Shown: positions 27,460 through 36,258 of the stretch, piece by piece | Layout: each line of letters begins with the position of its first letter | Position numbering within the stretch: position 1 is the first letter of the stretch | Source of the DNA: Sphingobacterium psychroaquaticum | Lineage (GTDB): Bacteria > Bacteroidota > Bacteroidia > Sphingobacteriales > Sphingobacteriaceae | NCBI RefSeq assembly: GCF_900177625.1 | Contig: NZ_FXAU01000001.1 | Coordinates: 312,475 to 376,474 of the forward strand | Reading direction: 5' to 3' | DNA: 64,000 nucleotides | Notes under the pieces: generated by a model | The model's input: only the letters and a program-made list of their open reading frames with translations | Told to the model about the DNA's origin: nothing | The model's database searches: none | Position numbers and translations under genes: made by a program

Positions 27460-27699
27460 ATGTTAGTAAAAACTATTCGAAATCGATTATTTAACTATAT
27501 CAACAATGCTGATGAAAACAGCTTGCGAGAAGCCTATACATTATTAGAAGACGAAATTAATAGCAAAAGTATCGGATGGGATGATGCTAAGACAATTAAA
27601 GAGCTTGATAAACGTGTAGAAATGTTTGAAGAAGATGGAAAGCCGACTTCTTCATGGATGGAAGTAAAAGAGAACGCAAAAACACATAAAGAGGTTTGA
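27460..27699 (+). CDS. Putative antitoxin of a RelE/ParE-type module
   Basis: A 79-residue acidic protein (rich in Glu, Asp and Lys; IGWDDAKTIKELDKRVEMFEEDG) directly before, and overlapping, a RelE/ParE-type toxin gene. Length and position fit an antitoxin; the C-terminal DAKTIKELDKRV..SWMEVKENAK arrangement resembles short addiction-module components in which the tail wraps the toxin. No clear DNA-binding fold is visible. A consensus promoter lies just upstream. Its TGA overlaps the toxin TTG start (TTGA), suggesting translational coupling. Confidence 0.8.
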   Translation: MLVKTIRNRLFNYINNADENSLREAYTLLEDEINSKSIGWDDAKTIKELDKRVEMFEEDGKPTSSWMEVKENAKTHKEV

Positions 27700-27998
27700 C
27701 GAAATACAACATTCGTTTCCATAAATTGGCAGAGAAAGAATATATCGAGGCATATTTATGGTATGAAGAAAAATTAAAAGGTCTAGGTGCGAAATTTGAA
27801 TCTTCAGTTGAAAAAAAGGTAAACCTAATAGCAAATAATCCAGAGCAATACCAGATAAAGTTCAACCAATACAGGGAATGTAAAATCGGCGTCTTTCCTT
27901 TTGTTTTAGTTTTCAAAATCTACGAACAATTACGTATAGTTCTAATCTTGGCCGTGTTTCATACGAGTAAGAATCCAATTAATAAATATCGAAAGTAA
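27696..27998 (+). CDS. RelE/ParE family toxin
   Basis: A 100-residue protein of the RelE/ParE superfamily. YNIRFHKLAEKEYIEAYLWYEEK matches the first strand and helices, and the C-terminal FPFVLVFKIYEQLRIVLILAVFHTSKNP is the typical strand pair with the catalytic-edge histidine. It may act as an mRNA endonuclease (RelE) or gyrase poison (ParE); the ..WYEEK..G..F opening and HTSKNP end suggest the ParE side. The only start near the N-terminal motif is TTG, overlapping the antitoxin stop by four bases. Probably limits toxin synthesis. Confidence 0.88.
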   Translation: MTKYNIRFHKLAEKEYIEAYLWYEEKLKGLGAKFESSVEKKVNLIANNPEQYQIKFNQYRECKIGVFPFVLVFKIYEQLRIVLILAVFHTSKNPINKYRK

Positions 27999-28023
27999 AA
28001 TATCGTGCAAGGTACTACATCTC

Positions 28024-28252
28024 TTGCTGGCACGAGCCTTGGGCTAGTGTGCTTCGCTATTTTACTAACTATAAAGATTGAGCTGTAGGCTTCAAAGAAA
28101 AGTCCGAGCTACAAGCCTGCCTGCGGTAGGCAGGCTCGAATTAGCAAGGGTAGTAAATAGAAAAGCCACAAAATGTAGCTGCGTCCTTCGGGGGGGTGTG
28201 GCTCTACAATCTACAAACCACCAACTACCCAACCACCCAACTACCAAGGCCC
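28024..28252. repeat. Mosaic intergenic repeat: modules B, A, C and CTAC tract
   Basis: The 258-bp gap between the toxin gene and mgtA (convergent) is almost entirely repeat DNA. In order it has module B (28024-28056, degenerate), module A (28100-28145: agtccgagct..., palindromic core GCCTGCCT-gcggt-AGGCAGGC), a diverged module C (about 28165-28206, gccacaaa...gtggctc) and a CTAC/CCAACTA tract (28203-28250). A 60-codon frame running through it is not a gene. Confidence 0.8.
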
Positions 28253-28256
28253 CTTC

Positions 28257-30962
28257 CTAAAGCCAGGTATCAAACTTCCGGATAAACCAATTCTTGACCC
28301 ATTGCGTCAATAAACAGTAGGCGGTTAAAATACCGATCAGCCACGGGAAATACGCTAGCGGGAGTGGTTCCATTTTAAGTGCTCCCGCAAAAGGAGAGAA
28401 AGGAAGGAGTATCCCGATGACCATGATTAAGGAAGTCAAGGCCACCACCGGAGCCGCTGCCCAGCTTTGGATAAACGGAATCTTGCGGGTACGAATCATG
28501 TGGATAATCAGCGTCTGCGAGAGTAATCCCTCCACAAACCAACCCGTTTGAAACAAGGTCTGATGTTCCACCGTATTTGCTTTGAACACAAAATACATGA
28601 CGGCGAAAGTCACAAAATCAAAGATCGAACTTATGGGGCCTATGTATACCATAAATCGGGATATACCAGTAGCATCCCACTTTTTGGGTTCCCGTAAAAA
28701 CTCTTCATCGACGCTATCCCACGGAATCGAAATCTGTGAGATGTCATACAGTAAATTCTGTACCAATAGATGGATAGGAAGCATCGGTAAGAACGGCAGA
28801 AAAGCGCTTGCACCGACCATACTGAACATGTTTCCGAAGTTGCTACTGGCCGTCATTTTAATATACTTAATGATATTTCCAAAGGTACGACGTCCATAGA
28901 TCACCCCTTTGCGCAACACCAAAAGATCTTTTTCCAAGAGTATGATATCCGCACTCTCTTTGGCCACATCCACTGCGGTATCCACACTGATGCCCACATC
29001 CGCTTCCCGAAGCGCCGCCGCATCATTGATTCCATCCCCTAAGAAGCCTACGGTATGTCCTTTTTCGCGTAAGGCTTTGACAACACGTACCTTTTGCAAG
29101 GGGTTCAATTTGGCGAAAACAGATACACGTTCCACCTGTTCCATCAATTGGTCATCGGAAATGTTATCCAGCTCATTGCCATTTACGACTTCATTTACCG
29201 GAATACCTACATCACGACAAATCTTTTGTGTCACGGTCTCATTATCGCCGGTAAGCACCTTTATGCCCACGCCCAACTTTTGTAGTGCTTCAATGGCCGG
29301 CGCTGTAGAAGGCTTAGCGGGATCAAGGAAACCGATAAACCCCGTTAGTGTTAGGTCTTTTTCATCCTCTAATGAATAGGTAAGGGGATGGGCCGCATCA
29401 AACTCTTTAGTGGCTACTAAAAGTACGCGCAATCCCTCCTCATTGAGTCGTTTGGATGTGCGCAGGACAATCTTACGCATAGTATCATCCATAGGAACAG
29501 CCTTATCACTCTCTAAATGGACTGTCCGGTCATCGCCCGGATCCAGCGCCTTGCTGCAAAGCTCCAACATTTCCTCTACAGCTCCCTTACAGATTAACAA
29601 ATGTTTACCGTTATGCATCTTTAGGATAACCGACATCCGCCGACGCTCAAAATCAAAAGGAATCTCATCGACCTTGATATATTTCTCTTCCACCTTGAGG
29701 TAATCGTGTAGCTCCACATGATCGAGTACCGCTTTATCCATTAAGTTTCGTAGGCCTGTTTGATGGAAACTGTTCAGATATGCCCATTTCAAGACCTCGT
29801 CATCCTCTACACCATACACATTCAGGTGTGTTTCCAGCACGATCTTATCCAGGGTTAACGTCCCCGTCTTGTCCGTACACAGAATATCCATCGCTCCAAT
29901 ATTTTGAATGGCATTCAGGCGTTTGACGATTACTTTTCGTTTGCTCATATTCACCGCTCCCTTCGCCAGATTGGCGGTCACGATCATAGGCAGCATCTCG
30001 GGCGTTAATCCCACAGCTACGGCAATAGCGAACAATAAGGCTTCCAACCAATCATCCTTAACGAAACCATTGATTAAAAAAATAATAGGCACCATGACCA
30101 ACATAAAACGGATGAGTAGTAAACTTACTTTGTTGATCCCTTGGTCGAAGCTTGTTTCCGGACGGTCCTCCGTGATGGATTTGCTGATACTTCCAAAGTA
30201 GGTGCTATTACCTGTCGCCACAATTACGGCGATTGCAGAACCACTGACCACATTGGTCCCCATAAAGCAGAGGTTGTGCAGGTCAATGACCCGTTTATCT
30301 GCTGCATCTCGGATTGGGAGATGGTTTTTCTCCACAGGTAGGGCTTCGCCCGTCAGCATGCTTTCGCTGACAAAAAGATCTTTGCTCTGCACGATGCGGC
30401 AATCCGCCGGAATCATATCGCCTGCCGATAAATAGACCACATCCCCAGGAACCAATTTGCTGATTGGTATTTCGAGCTTCCCCGTAAAACGACGTTGCAC
30501 CGTAGCTGTCGTTTTCACCATACTTTTAAGCTTTTCTGCGGCTTTGTTGCTGCGAAACTCCTGTATGAAACGGAGAAAGGTACTGATGAAAATCATGATG
30601 GATACGACGAGCACCGTCTTGTAATCCCGGTCTTCCGGTTGTGGGAGCCAAATATCAATAATGGATGATACACCGGCGATCGCGATTAATATATAGATAA
30701 AGGGATTGGCAAAAGCATCCAACAGTTGCTTATACCAGCGAGGTGCCATTTGGTGTTGTACCTCGTTTAAGCCAAACTTGGTACGCCGCTCTTCCGCCAT
30801 TACTTTCGTGATACCCTGCACATTAGTTTCCAGCATCGCATACACGTATTTATCATCCTGACTGGAGGCTTGCTGCAATTTGATAACCGTGGCCATATTC
30901 ATACCACTCGCGTGGATCGCACTTTGGAATGGGGTGCTGATTTTGTCTTTTAATTTTTTCAT
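28257..30962 (-). CDS. mgtA: Magnesium-transporting P-type ATPase
   Basis: A 901-residue P3B-type ATPase importing Mg2+ across the inner membrane. Cation-transporter N-terminal region (about 30-100), actuator motif VSESMLTGEALPVEK, TM4 GLTPEMLPMIV, phosphorylation motif DKTGTL with Asp364, the KGAVEEML nucleotide-domain motif, hinge FLGDGINDA and C-terminal helices ending KNWFIRKFDTWL. The SxLTGE and GLTPEMLPMIV segments are the MgtA/MgtB signature. It follows mgtC by about 10 bp on the same strand, downstream of a two-component system, so Mg2+-responsive control is likely. Confidence 0.95.
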   Translation of the reverse strand: MKKLKDKISTPFQSAIHASGMNMATVIKLQQASSQDDKYVYAMLETNVQGITKVMAEERRTKFGLNEVQHQMAPRWYKQLLDAFANPFIYILIAIAGVSSIIDIWLPQPEDRDYKTVLVVSIMIFISTFLRFIQEFRSNKAAEKLKSMVKTTATVQRRFTGKLEIPISKLVPGDVVYLSAGDMIPADCRIVQSKDLFVSESMLTGEALPVEKNHLPIRDAADKRVIDLHNLCFMGTNVVSGSAIAVIVATGNSTYFGSISKSITEDRPETSFDQGINKVSLLLIRFMLVMVPIIFLINGFVKDDWLEALLFAIAVAVGLTPEMLPMIVTANLAKGAVNMSKRKVIVKRLNAIQNIGAMDILCTDKTGTLTLDKIVLETHLNVYGVEDDEVLKWAYLNSFHQTGLRNLMDKAVLDHVELHDYLKVEEKYIKVDEIPFDFERRRMSVILKMHNGKHLLICKGAVEEMLELCSKALDPGDDRTVHLESDKAVPMDDTMRKIVLRTSKRLNEEGLRVLLVATKEFDAAHPLTYSLEDEKDLTLTGFIGFLDPAKPSTAPAIEALQKLGVGIKVLTGDNETVTQKICRDVGIPVNEVVNGNELDNISDDQLMEQVERVSVFAKLNPLQKVRVVKALREKGHTVGFLGDGINDAAALREADVGISVDTAVDVAKESADIILLEKDLLVLRKGVIYGRRTFGNIIKYIKMTASSNFGNMFSMVGASAFLPFLPMLPIHLLVQNLLYDISQISIPWDSVDEEFLREPKKWDATGISRFMVYIGPISSIFDFVTFAVMYFVFKANTVEHQTLFQTGWFVEGLLSQTLIIHMIRTRKIPFIQSWAAAPVVALTSLIMVIGILLPFSPFAGALKMEPLPLAYFPWLIGILTAYCLLTQWVKNWFIRKFDTWL

Positions 30963-30972
30963 AACGACTCTT

Positions 30973-31677
30973 TTAGAGGTCCGATTGTGTTCCTATAATT
31001 TCCCAGCTTACTTTGGCAACATGTTCTTCGATGGTTAATCGGCTCGCTACCCGTTCTATTAATCCGTCCTGCGGACTGGCGGTTTTGATAACCGATTGAA
31101 TCGATACCTTATCGCTGTCTTCGGTATCATCAGAGGAGAGTGACTGGAGCAATAAATCATCTTCATTGCCCAACATTTGCATCAGCAACACCCGCACCTG
31201 ATTTTCGATCTGTGGTTTACAGACAATGGTAAACAGGTAATCGATTTCCATATCTGTTGATTGCGTAAAGGTGAGCTTGCTGAGTCGTCGGCCGATGGGT
31301 CGTAAGATGAGGTGGGTAAGCATAATAACGGCCGTGAGGACGAGTGCTTGTCGTGGTTTCCCCATGCCGCTTAGTGAACCGACTGCCGCCGAGCACCAAA
31401 TGGTTGCTGCGGTATTTAGGCCTTGAACGTTTAAGCCATCTTTCATGATGACACCAGCCCCTAAAAAACCAATGCCACTGATGATGTACGAAGCGACACG
31501 GGCGGAGGCATCACCCCCGATTTCGATGGACAGTAACATAAAAGCCGTGGCACCTAAGGATACCAAGGTATTGGTGCGTAAACCGGCACGTTTCTGCCGC
31601 CAGTGGCGCTCCAGACCGATTGCAGCTCCGAGCACAAGGCCGGTAAGGAGACGTAATGTAAAGTCTAAGATTCCCAT
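30973..31677 (-). CDS. mgtC: MgtC/SapB family protein
   Basis: A 234-residue membrane protein. The N-terminal about 130 residues carry four or five helices with the MgtC signature GAAIGLERHWRQKRAGLRTNTLVSLGA and GIGFLGAGVIMKDG...TAATIWCSAAVG. The C-terminal about 90 residues form an ACT-like cytoplasmic domain. MgtC is linked to low-Mg2+ survival and modulates MgtA or ATP synthase in other bacteria. The open frame can start at a GTG (31686); the ATG at 31677 fits the family N-terminus MGILDFTLRLLTGLVLG. It is upstream of mgtA and preceded by a phased repeat array. Confidence 0.93.
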   Translation of the reverse strand: MGILDFTLRLLTGLVLGAAIGLERHWRQKRAGLRTNTLVSLGATAFMLLSIEIGGDASARVASYIISGIGFLGAGVIMKDGLNVQGLNTAATIWCSAAVGSLSGMGKPRQALVLTAVIMLTHLILRPIGRRLSKLTFTQSTDMEIDYLFTIVCKPQIENQVRVLLMQMLGNEDDLLLQSLSSDDTEDSDKVSIQSVIKTASPQDGLIERVASRLTIEEHVAKVSWEIIGTQSDL

Positions 31678-31706
31678 ATTTGACACGCTTTATGTTTTGC
31701 AGTGCA

Positions 31707-31714
31707 CAAAAGTG
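31707..31714 (-). promoter_or_regulatory. Putative -7 element of the mgtC-mgtA promoter
   Basis: Minus strand CACTTTTG (31714-31707) differs from TAnnTTTG at the first base, as expected for an activator-dependent promoter. The start would be near 31700, placing the repeat array at about -37 to -76. Confidence 0.4.
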
Positions 31715-31736
31715 AGGATACAAGCGCATAGTCGCC

Positions 31737-31776
31737 GTTAGAAGGCCACTAGAAAAATATTAGAATTTTATTAGAA
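31737..31776 (-). promoter_or_regulatory. Four 11-bp-phased direct repeats upstream of mgtC (predicted response-regulator box)
   Basis: On the minus strand TTCTAAT-N4 recurs exactly every 11 bp. Plus-strand copies are ATTAGAA (31770), ATTAGAA (31759), ACTAGAA (31748) and GTTAGAA (31737), with a fifth partial copy ATTAGAG at 31780 in the kinase stop region. Tandem heptamers at 11-bp spacing are the known layout of OmpR/PhoB-family sites such as the PhoP box. The response regulator at 33148 belongs to that family. Confidence 0.7.
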
Positions 31777-31780
31777 TGAA

Positions 31781-33148
31781 TTAGAGATGGGGAAGCCGAA
31801 CGGTAAAGCGGGTCCCTTCCTGTGCGATCGATTGTACGGACAGCTCGCCTTGGTGTAGTAGAATAATCTTTTTTGTCAGGGGGAGACCGATACCGTTTCC
31901 ATCGGCAAATTGTCGGTTTTCTCCGCGGTAAAAGGGGAGGAAGATATTCTCGAGATCCTCTGCAGGAATACCAATCCCCTGATCGGAGAAATGGAGGATA
32001 ATGTCCTGGGCATCAAAGGCAACATGTACGGTGCTTTGACGTAAGGGTGAAAATTTACAACCATTCTCAAAAAGATTGATAAAAGCAACCTTCAGAAGAT
32101 ATTCATTTCCATTCACCGAGATATGGTTTTCGTCCTCAATATCTTCACTGAAGTGGATATCTATTTTGTAGGTCTTCTCCGCTTGCTGGACTTGTTGCCG
32201 CGCATCTAAAAGAAGTTCATCCACTCGAACCGGACGAAAAGCAATTTCCGTAGGGTCGTAGCTCGCTTTTGCAAAATCCAATAAACTGTTGGAGAGGCGT
32301 ACTAGTTTTTGAGCATCAGATAAGGTATTGTTGATGACATGCTTGTATTCTGTTGTGGTACGTTCTTTGTTTCCTGCCAGTTCCAGCTCGGCAATAATCG
32401 CAGCCAATGGTGTCCGTAGCTCATGTGATATATGGGAGACAAAGCTTTTTTGTGCATCAAATGAATTTTCCAAACGATCCAGCATATCATTGAAGGTATC
32501 AGCCAGAAGTGATAGCTCATCCTTGGTGTGGTTGCTCGCTAAGCGAAGATCGAGGTTCGTTGCGGATATACGACGTGCTTTCTCGGTCATGCTATTGATC
32601 GGGGCGAAAACACGTGTGGAGAATAACCGCCCCGCCAGGTAGATGATGACCATGGAGAAGATAAACACCACCACCATCGTTTGGAGCAGATGCTCCAGTT
32701 TGTTGTATCCATATTGGTCGTAGGCGGCAGCAGTGACAATAAAGTCTTGCCCTCGGTAGGGATAAACGATACCGATTACCTGCCAGTTATCTTGGTAAAA
32801 TTCGATCTTCCCTTTCTTTCGGATTTCTTGCAACATCTTTTCGGTCTCCTTGACGAAATCCAGATCGACGGCGTCGTGATAAAGTAGATTATAGTCCGTG
32901 CTATAGATCGCTACTTCCACCTCATTCAGTATCTTTCGATTATTGTGATAGATTTCTTGGAGTGTGTTTTTGTCTACTTGTGCATCCAAGAATAGATTAA
33001 CCTTGGTATAGGCTTCCTTCTGCAATAAGGCATAGAATTCACGCTCTCGGCTTTCCTTCGCCGCGTAATATATAACGGCAGCAAAGATCAGGAGAATAGT
33101 TGCCGCTATGAGGGTAAATAGTAAGGTTAATCTTGTTTTAATCTGCAT
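31781..33148 (-). CDS. Sensor histidine kinase
   Basis: A 455-residue inner-membrane sensor. TM1 (about 8-28), a periplasmic domain of about 125 residues, TM2 (about 157-177), HAMP (about 178-230), HisKA with the phospho-acceptor in SHELRTPLAAI (about 241), and an ATPase domain with N-box NLFENGCKFSP, G1 DQGIGIP and G2 GNGIGLPL. The overall plan is like CusS/PhoQ-class kinases. The start overlaps the response regulator stop (TAATG), so they are co-translated. It is directly followed by the mgtC promoter. A Mg2+ or cation-stress signal is inferred from neighbours only. Confidence 0.94.
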   Translation of the reverse strand: MQIKTRLTLLFTLIAATILLIFAAVIYYAAKESREREFYALLQKEAYTKVNLFLDAQVDKNTLQEIYHNNRKILNEVEVAIYSTDYNLLYHDAVDLDFVKETEKMLQEIRKKGKIEFYQDNWQVIGIVYPYRGQDFIVTAAAYDQYGYNKLEHLLQTMVVVFIFSMVIIYLAGRLFSTRVFAPINSMTEKARRISATNLDLRLASNHTKDELSLLADTFNDMLDRLENSFDAQKSFVSHISHELRTPLAAIIAELELAGNKERTTTEYKHVINNTLSDAQKLVRLSNSLLDFAKASYDPTEIAFRPVRVDELLLDARQQVQQAEKTYKIDIHFSEDIEDENHISVNGNEYLLKVAFINLFENGCKFSPLRQSTVHVAFDAQDIILHFSDQGIGIPAEDLENIFLPFYRGENRQFADGNGIGLPLTKKIILLHQGELSVQSIAQEGTRFTVRLPHL

Positions 33149-33828
33149 TACTCTGATTTTAGCACAAAGCCCATGCCTGATTTGGTGTGTATCAGCTTAT
33201 TGTTGTGGTCTTTATCTATTTTTTTACGCAGATAGTTGATGTAAACATCGATGAAGTTGGTGCCTGTGTCGAAATGGGTATCCCATACTTTCTCGGCTAT
33301 CTCTGAGCGGGAAAGGACGCGTTCGGGGTTTTGAAGCATATATTCCAACAGCTTAAACTCTTTCGGTGTCAGGTTGATTTCTTTGTCTTCCCGTTTGACC
33401 ACTTTGGCATGTAGATTCATCTCTAGATCGGCATATCGGATGATAAATCCAGTGTGTTGGGTATTCTTACTGTTTCGTTTTAGGAGCGCTCGAATGCGGA
33501 CCAAAAGCTCGCGCATCTCGAACGGTTTGACCAGGTAGTCGTCTGCACCGGCATCAAAACCTTCTACCTTATCATCAGTCGTACCTAAGGCAGTCAACAT
33601 AATAATGGGGATATCGGGTTTGGCTTGCCTAATTTCCTTGCATAGATCTAAACCATCCATCTTAGGAAGGATGATATCCGTAATGAGGAGATCGTAGTTG
33701 TTTTGTAGGGCTAACTTCTTACCCGAAAGACCGTCGTAGGCCAACGTCGGGGTAAAGCCATGCTCGGTCAATCCGCGCTGGATAAGTTCAGCTACACGTA
33801 AGTCGTCTTCGATCAGGAGAATCTGCAT
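33148..33828 (-). CDS. OmpR/PhoB family response regulator
   Basis: A 226-residue regulator: receiver domain (1-120) with acidic pocket EDD (about 7-9), phospho-acceptor Asp51 and Lys101 in YLVKPF, then a winged-helix DNA-binding domain (about 130-225) with LTPKEFKLLEYMLQNPERVLSRSEI. It is first in the co-directional set regulator, kinase, mgtC, mgtA. A TAACTTTG -7 element ends four bases before the start codon, suggesting a very short or absent leader. Confidence 0.95.
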   Translation of the reverse strand: MQILLIEDDLRVAELIQRGLTEHGFTPTLAYDGLSGKKLALQNNYDLLITDIILPKMDGLDLCKEIRQAKPDIPIIMLTALGTTDDKVEGFDAGADDYLVKPFEMRELLVRIRALLKRNSKNTQHTGFIIRYADLEMNLHAKVVKREDKEINLTPKEFKLLEYMLQNPERVLSRSEIAEKVWDTHFDTGTNFIDVYINYLRKKIDKDHNNKLIHTKSGMGFVLKSE

Positions 33829-33832
33829 AACA

Positions 33833-33840
33833 CAAAGTTA
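33833..33840 (-). promoter_or_regulatory. -7 promoter element abutting the response-regulator start
   Basis: Minus strand TAACTTTG (33840-33833) matches TAnnTTTG. Only four bases separate it from the ATG, so a transcript from it would be leaderless or nearly so. No TTG -33 box is seen in the purine-rich repeat upstream. Confidence 0.5.
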
Positions 33841-33848
33841 GGAAAAGA

Positions 33849-33918
33849 AGTTAAGAAGTTAGATGGTTAAGGGGTTAGCGGGTTAAGGAGTTAAGAAGTT
33901 AGATGGTTAAGGGGTTAG
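33849..33918. repeat. Direct repeat, 30 bp, two copies with 40-bp period
   Basis: The 30-bp unit beginning agttaagaagttagatgg lies at 33849-33878 and again, identical, at 33889-33918. It sits in the 223-bp gap between the divergent response regulator and DUF5687 genes. The purine-rich word set (gttaag, gttag, gaagtt) resembles the DNA encoding the odd N-terminus of the Oar-like receptor at 11580-11640. Confidence 0.75.
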
Positions 33919-34051
33919 AGCTACTGACCGTGACGGTTTCGTGCGTAATGAAATTTAGACCGGTGAAAGTCTATTATTTTTCCTATTTTTAGGACAATTC
34001 ATACTAACATAGGGAGAGTATGACCTCTTCCAACTTAAATTTTTCCTGTAT

Positions 34052-35533
34052 ATGTTCAGACGATTGTTCGTTTTAGAATGGAAGGCTTTTTTTCGTTCGG
34101 CTAGTTTAGGTAAGGGGATTGCGATGAAAGCATTGCTGGGTTTCTTTGCCCTGTACTTTATGATGATTTTCTTGTCGCTGGGACTTGGGATACATCCGTT
34201 GCTCGAAAAGTATTTTCCCGGTCAGGATCCGCTCCATATTATCAATAGCTATCTTTTGGTTTGGTTTGCAGTAGATCTGTTCATTCGTTTTATGATGCAG
34301 AACTTACCGGTTATGCGGGTGAAGCCATTGCTCTTGCAGGAAATTAAACGGAAGATTATTGTCAACTATGTGTTGATCAAGACTTTGTTCTCTTTCTTTA
34401 ATTTACTCGCATTTCTGTTTTTTATTCCTTTTGTGATTGTATATTATACCAAAAATCAACCGGATCTCCTTGCTATATTGGCTTGGTTGGTTGCGGTCAA
34501 AGGGGTGGTCTTTTCGATAAATTTCTTGAACTTCATAATACAACGTACCATAAACAGTAGTATCACATCTTTTGCACTGGTTGTCTCGCTGGTAGGTGGG
34601 TTATACCTGTTGGATCATTATGCTATTTTTTCGCTTACCAGCCTCTTTGGTACATACTTAGACACGGTACTTAAATATCCGATTTTGGCGTTGATACCCG
34701 CGGTATTATGTGTGTTGCTATACATTATCAATGTCAGGCAGTTATCCAACCTGTTGTACCTGGATGCCTCTTTAAAGGGGAAAAGCGAGACCGTACAGCA
34801 GCTGGATTTAGATTGGACAAATAGATTCGGTAAACTCGCTCCTTTTTTACAGCTCGATATTCGGTTGATGTGGCGTAATAAACGAACAAAAGCCACCCTT
34901 TATATGGCCTTACTCTTTTTGGGCTATGGATTGATTTTTTACCCGAGTAGCAAACCCGAAGGATCGGTAATGTTGATCTTTGTTGGTATTTTCATTACGG
35001 GGATCTTTGTTGCTAATTTTGGTCAGTTTGTACCGGCATGGGATAGCTCTTATTTTCCGATGTTGATGACTCAAAATATACCATTCTACCAATACTTACA
35101 ATCAAAAGCATTATTGATGACTTTATCGGTGGTCATATTGGCGATATTGAGTACACCTTATGTCTATTTCGGGTATCAAATATTGTTCCTTCAGTTAGCC
35201 TGTGCTCTGTATAATATAGGCGTTAATATCCCTTTGATCTTATACTTTGGCAGCTTTAACCGGAAACGGATTGACCTGGATAAATCGGCGACCTTTAATT
35301 ACCAGGGAACGGGCGCAGCCCAATGGCTGATCATTATTCCTTTTATGCTGGGGCCGATGTTGATTTGGGGGCTCACCTCAATGATTTGGAACCAACAGGC
35401 CGCTGTCGTAGCGCTTGCGTTGTTCGGTGTGATGGGGCTGTTGTTGCGCAAGATGCTTATACAGCGCATCGCCGCCTGCTATGATGAAAAAAAGCATGAT
35501 ATGTTGATTGGCTTTAAACAAAGTGTAAACTAA
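34052..35533 (+). CDS. DUF5687 family ABC transporter membrane protein
   Basis: A 493-residue multipass protein (about 12 hydrophobic helices). The opening FRRLFVLEWKAFFRSASLGKGIAMKALLGFFALYF and the mid-segment LQLDIRLMWRNKRTKATL match what I recall of Bacteroidota DUF5687 proteins, which pair with ABC ATPases. The next gene is such an ATPase and starts in the overlapping TAATG, so they form a two-gene exporter. Substrate unknown. Confidence 0.85.
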   Translation: MFRRLFVLEWKAFFRSASLGKGIAMKALLGFFALYFMMIFLSLGLGIHPLLEKYFPGQDPLHIINSYLLVWFAVDLFIRFMMQNLPVMRVKPLLLQEIKRKIIVNYVLIKTLFSFFNLLAFLFFIPFVIVYYTKNQPDLLAILAWLVAVKGVVFSINFLNFIIQRTINSSITSFALVVSLVGGLYLLDHYAIFSLTSLFGTYLDTVLKYPILALIPAVLCVLLYIINVRQLSNLLYLDASLKGKSETVQQLDLDWTNRFGKLAPFLQLDIRLMWRNKRTKATLYMALLFLGYGLIFYPSSKPEGSVMLIFVGIFITGIFVANFGQFVPAWDSSYFPMLMTQNIPFYQYLQSKALLMTLSVVILAILSTPYVYFGYQILFLQLACALYNIGVNIPLILYFGSFNRKRIDLDKSATFNYQGTGAAQWLIIIPFMLGPMLIWGLTSMIWNQQAAVVALALFGVMGLLLRKMLIQRIAACYDEKKHDMLIGFKQSVN

Positions 35534-35562
35534 TGACTTCCTTTAACTATAATTTGAATAAC

Positions 35563-36258
35563 ATGATAGAGATAAAAGATCTTACTAAATATTACGGCGA
35601 AGCATGTGTATTGGATATTCCGGCCTTAACTATTCGTAAAGGTGATAGCATTGGCTTGGTCGGTAATAATGGCGCGGGAAAGACCACTCTTTTTAGTCTG
35701 ATATTGGATCTGATTAGGCCCACTACAGGTGAAATCTCTGTTAACGATGTCCATGTACAGCGTGATGGACGTTGGAAGGAATTTACGAGCGCTTTTATAG
35801 ACGAAAGCTTTTTGATTGATTACTTAACGGCAGAAGAGTATTTTTACTTTGTGGGGGAGTTGCGAGGCGTGCGTAACCTGGATGTTGATGCGTTATTAGC
35901 AAACTACAGTGACTTCTTTAATGATGAAATCTTAGGAAAGAAGAAATACCTGCGTGACCTGTCCAAAGGAAATCAGAAAAAAGTCGGTATTGTTGCTACG
36001 TTTATTGGCAATCCTGAACTTATTATTTTGGATGAACCTTTTGCGAACCTGGATCCGAGTAGTCAATTTCGCTTAAAGAAGATAATCCTGGATCTTTCGA
36101 CGACGGGTGCCCACACGATCCTGGTGTCGAGCCATGATCTATCGCATACCGTGGATGTCTCGAATCGGATTATCGCATTGAACAAAGGGGTGGTCGTGAA
36201 GGATAGCGTAACGTCTGCCGAGACCTTGCAAGAGCTGGAAGCTTTTTTTGCAATTTAG
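35563..36258 (+). CDS. ABC transporter ATP-binding protein
   Basis: About 231 residues. Walker A GNNGAGKTTLFSL, Q-loop region FIDESF, signature LSKGNQKKVG (non-canonical, as in ABC-2 exporters), Walker B LIILDEPFANLDP and switch SSHDL. Works with the membrane protein upstream. The frame can begin at 35533, where ATG overlaps the previous stop; that adds MTSFNYNLNN. I chose the internal ATG because it matches the normal family start MIEIKDLTKYYG, but coupling supports the upstream one. Confidence 0.92.
   Translation: MIEIKDLTKYYGEACVLDIPALTIRKGDSIGLVGNNGAGKTTLFSLILDLIRPTTGEISVNDVHVQRDGRWKEFTSAFIDESFLIDYLTAEEYFYFVGELRGVRNLDVDALLANYSDFFNDEILGKKKYLRDLSKGNQKKVGIVATFIGNPELIILDEPFANLDPSSQFRLKKIILDLSTTGAHTILVSSHDLSHTVDVSNRIIALNKGVVVKDSVTSAETLQELEAFFAI

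Noticed and set aside
28078..28260. 60-codon frame before mgtA
   Set aside because: Runs entirely through interspersed repeat modules; translation reflects the repeat.
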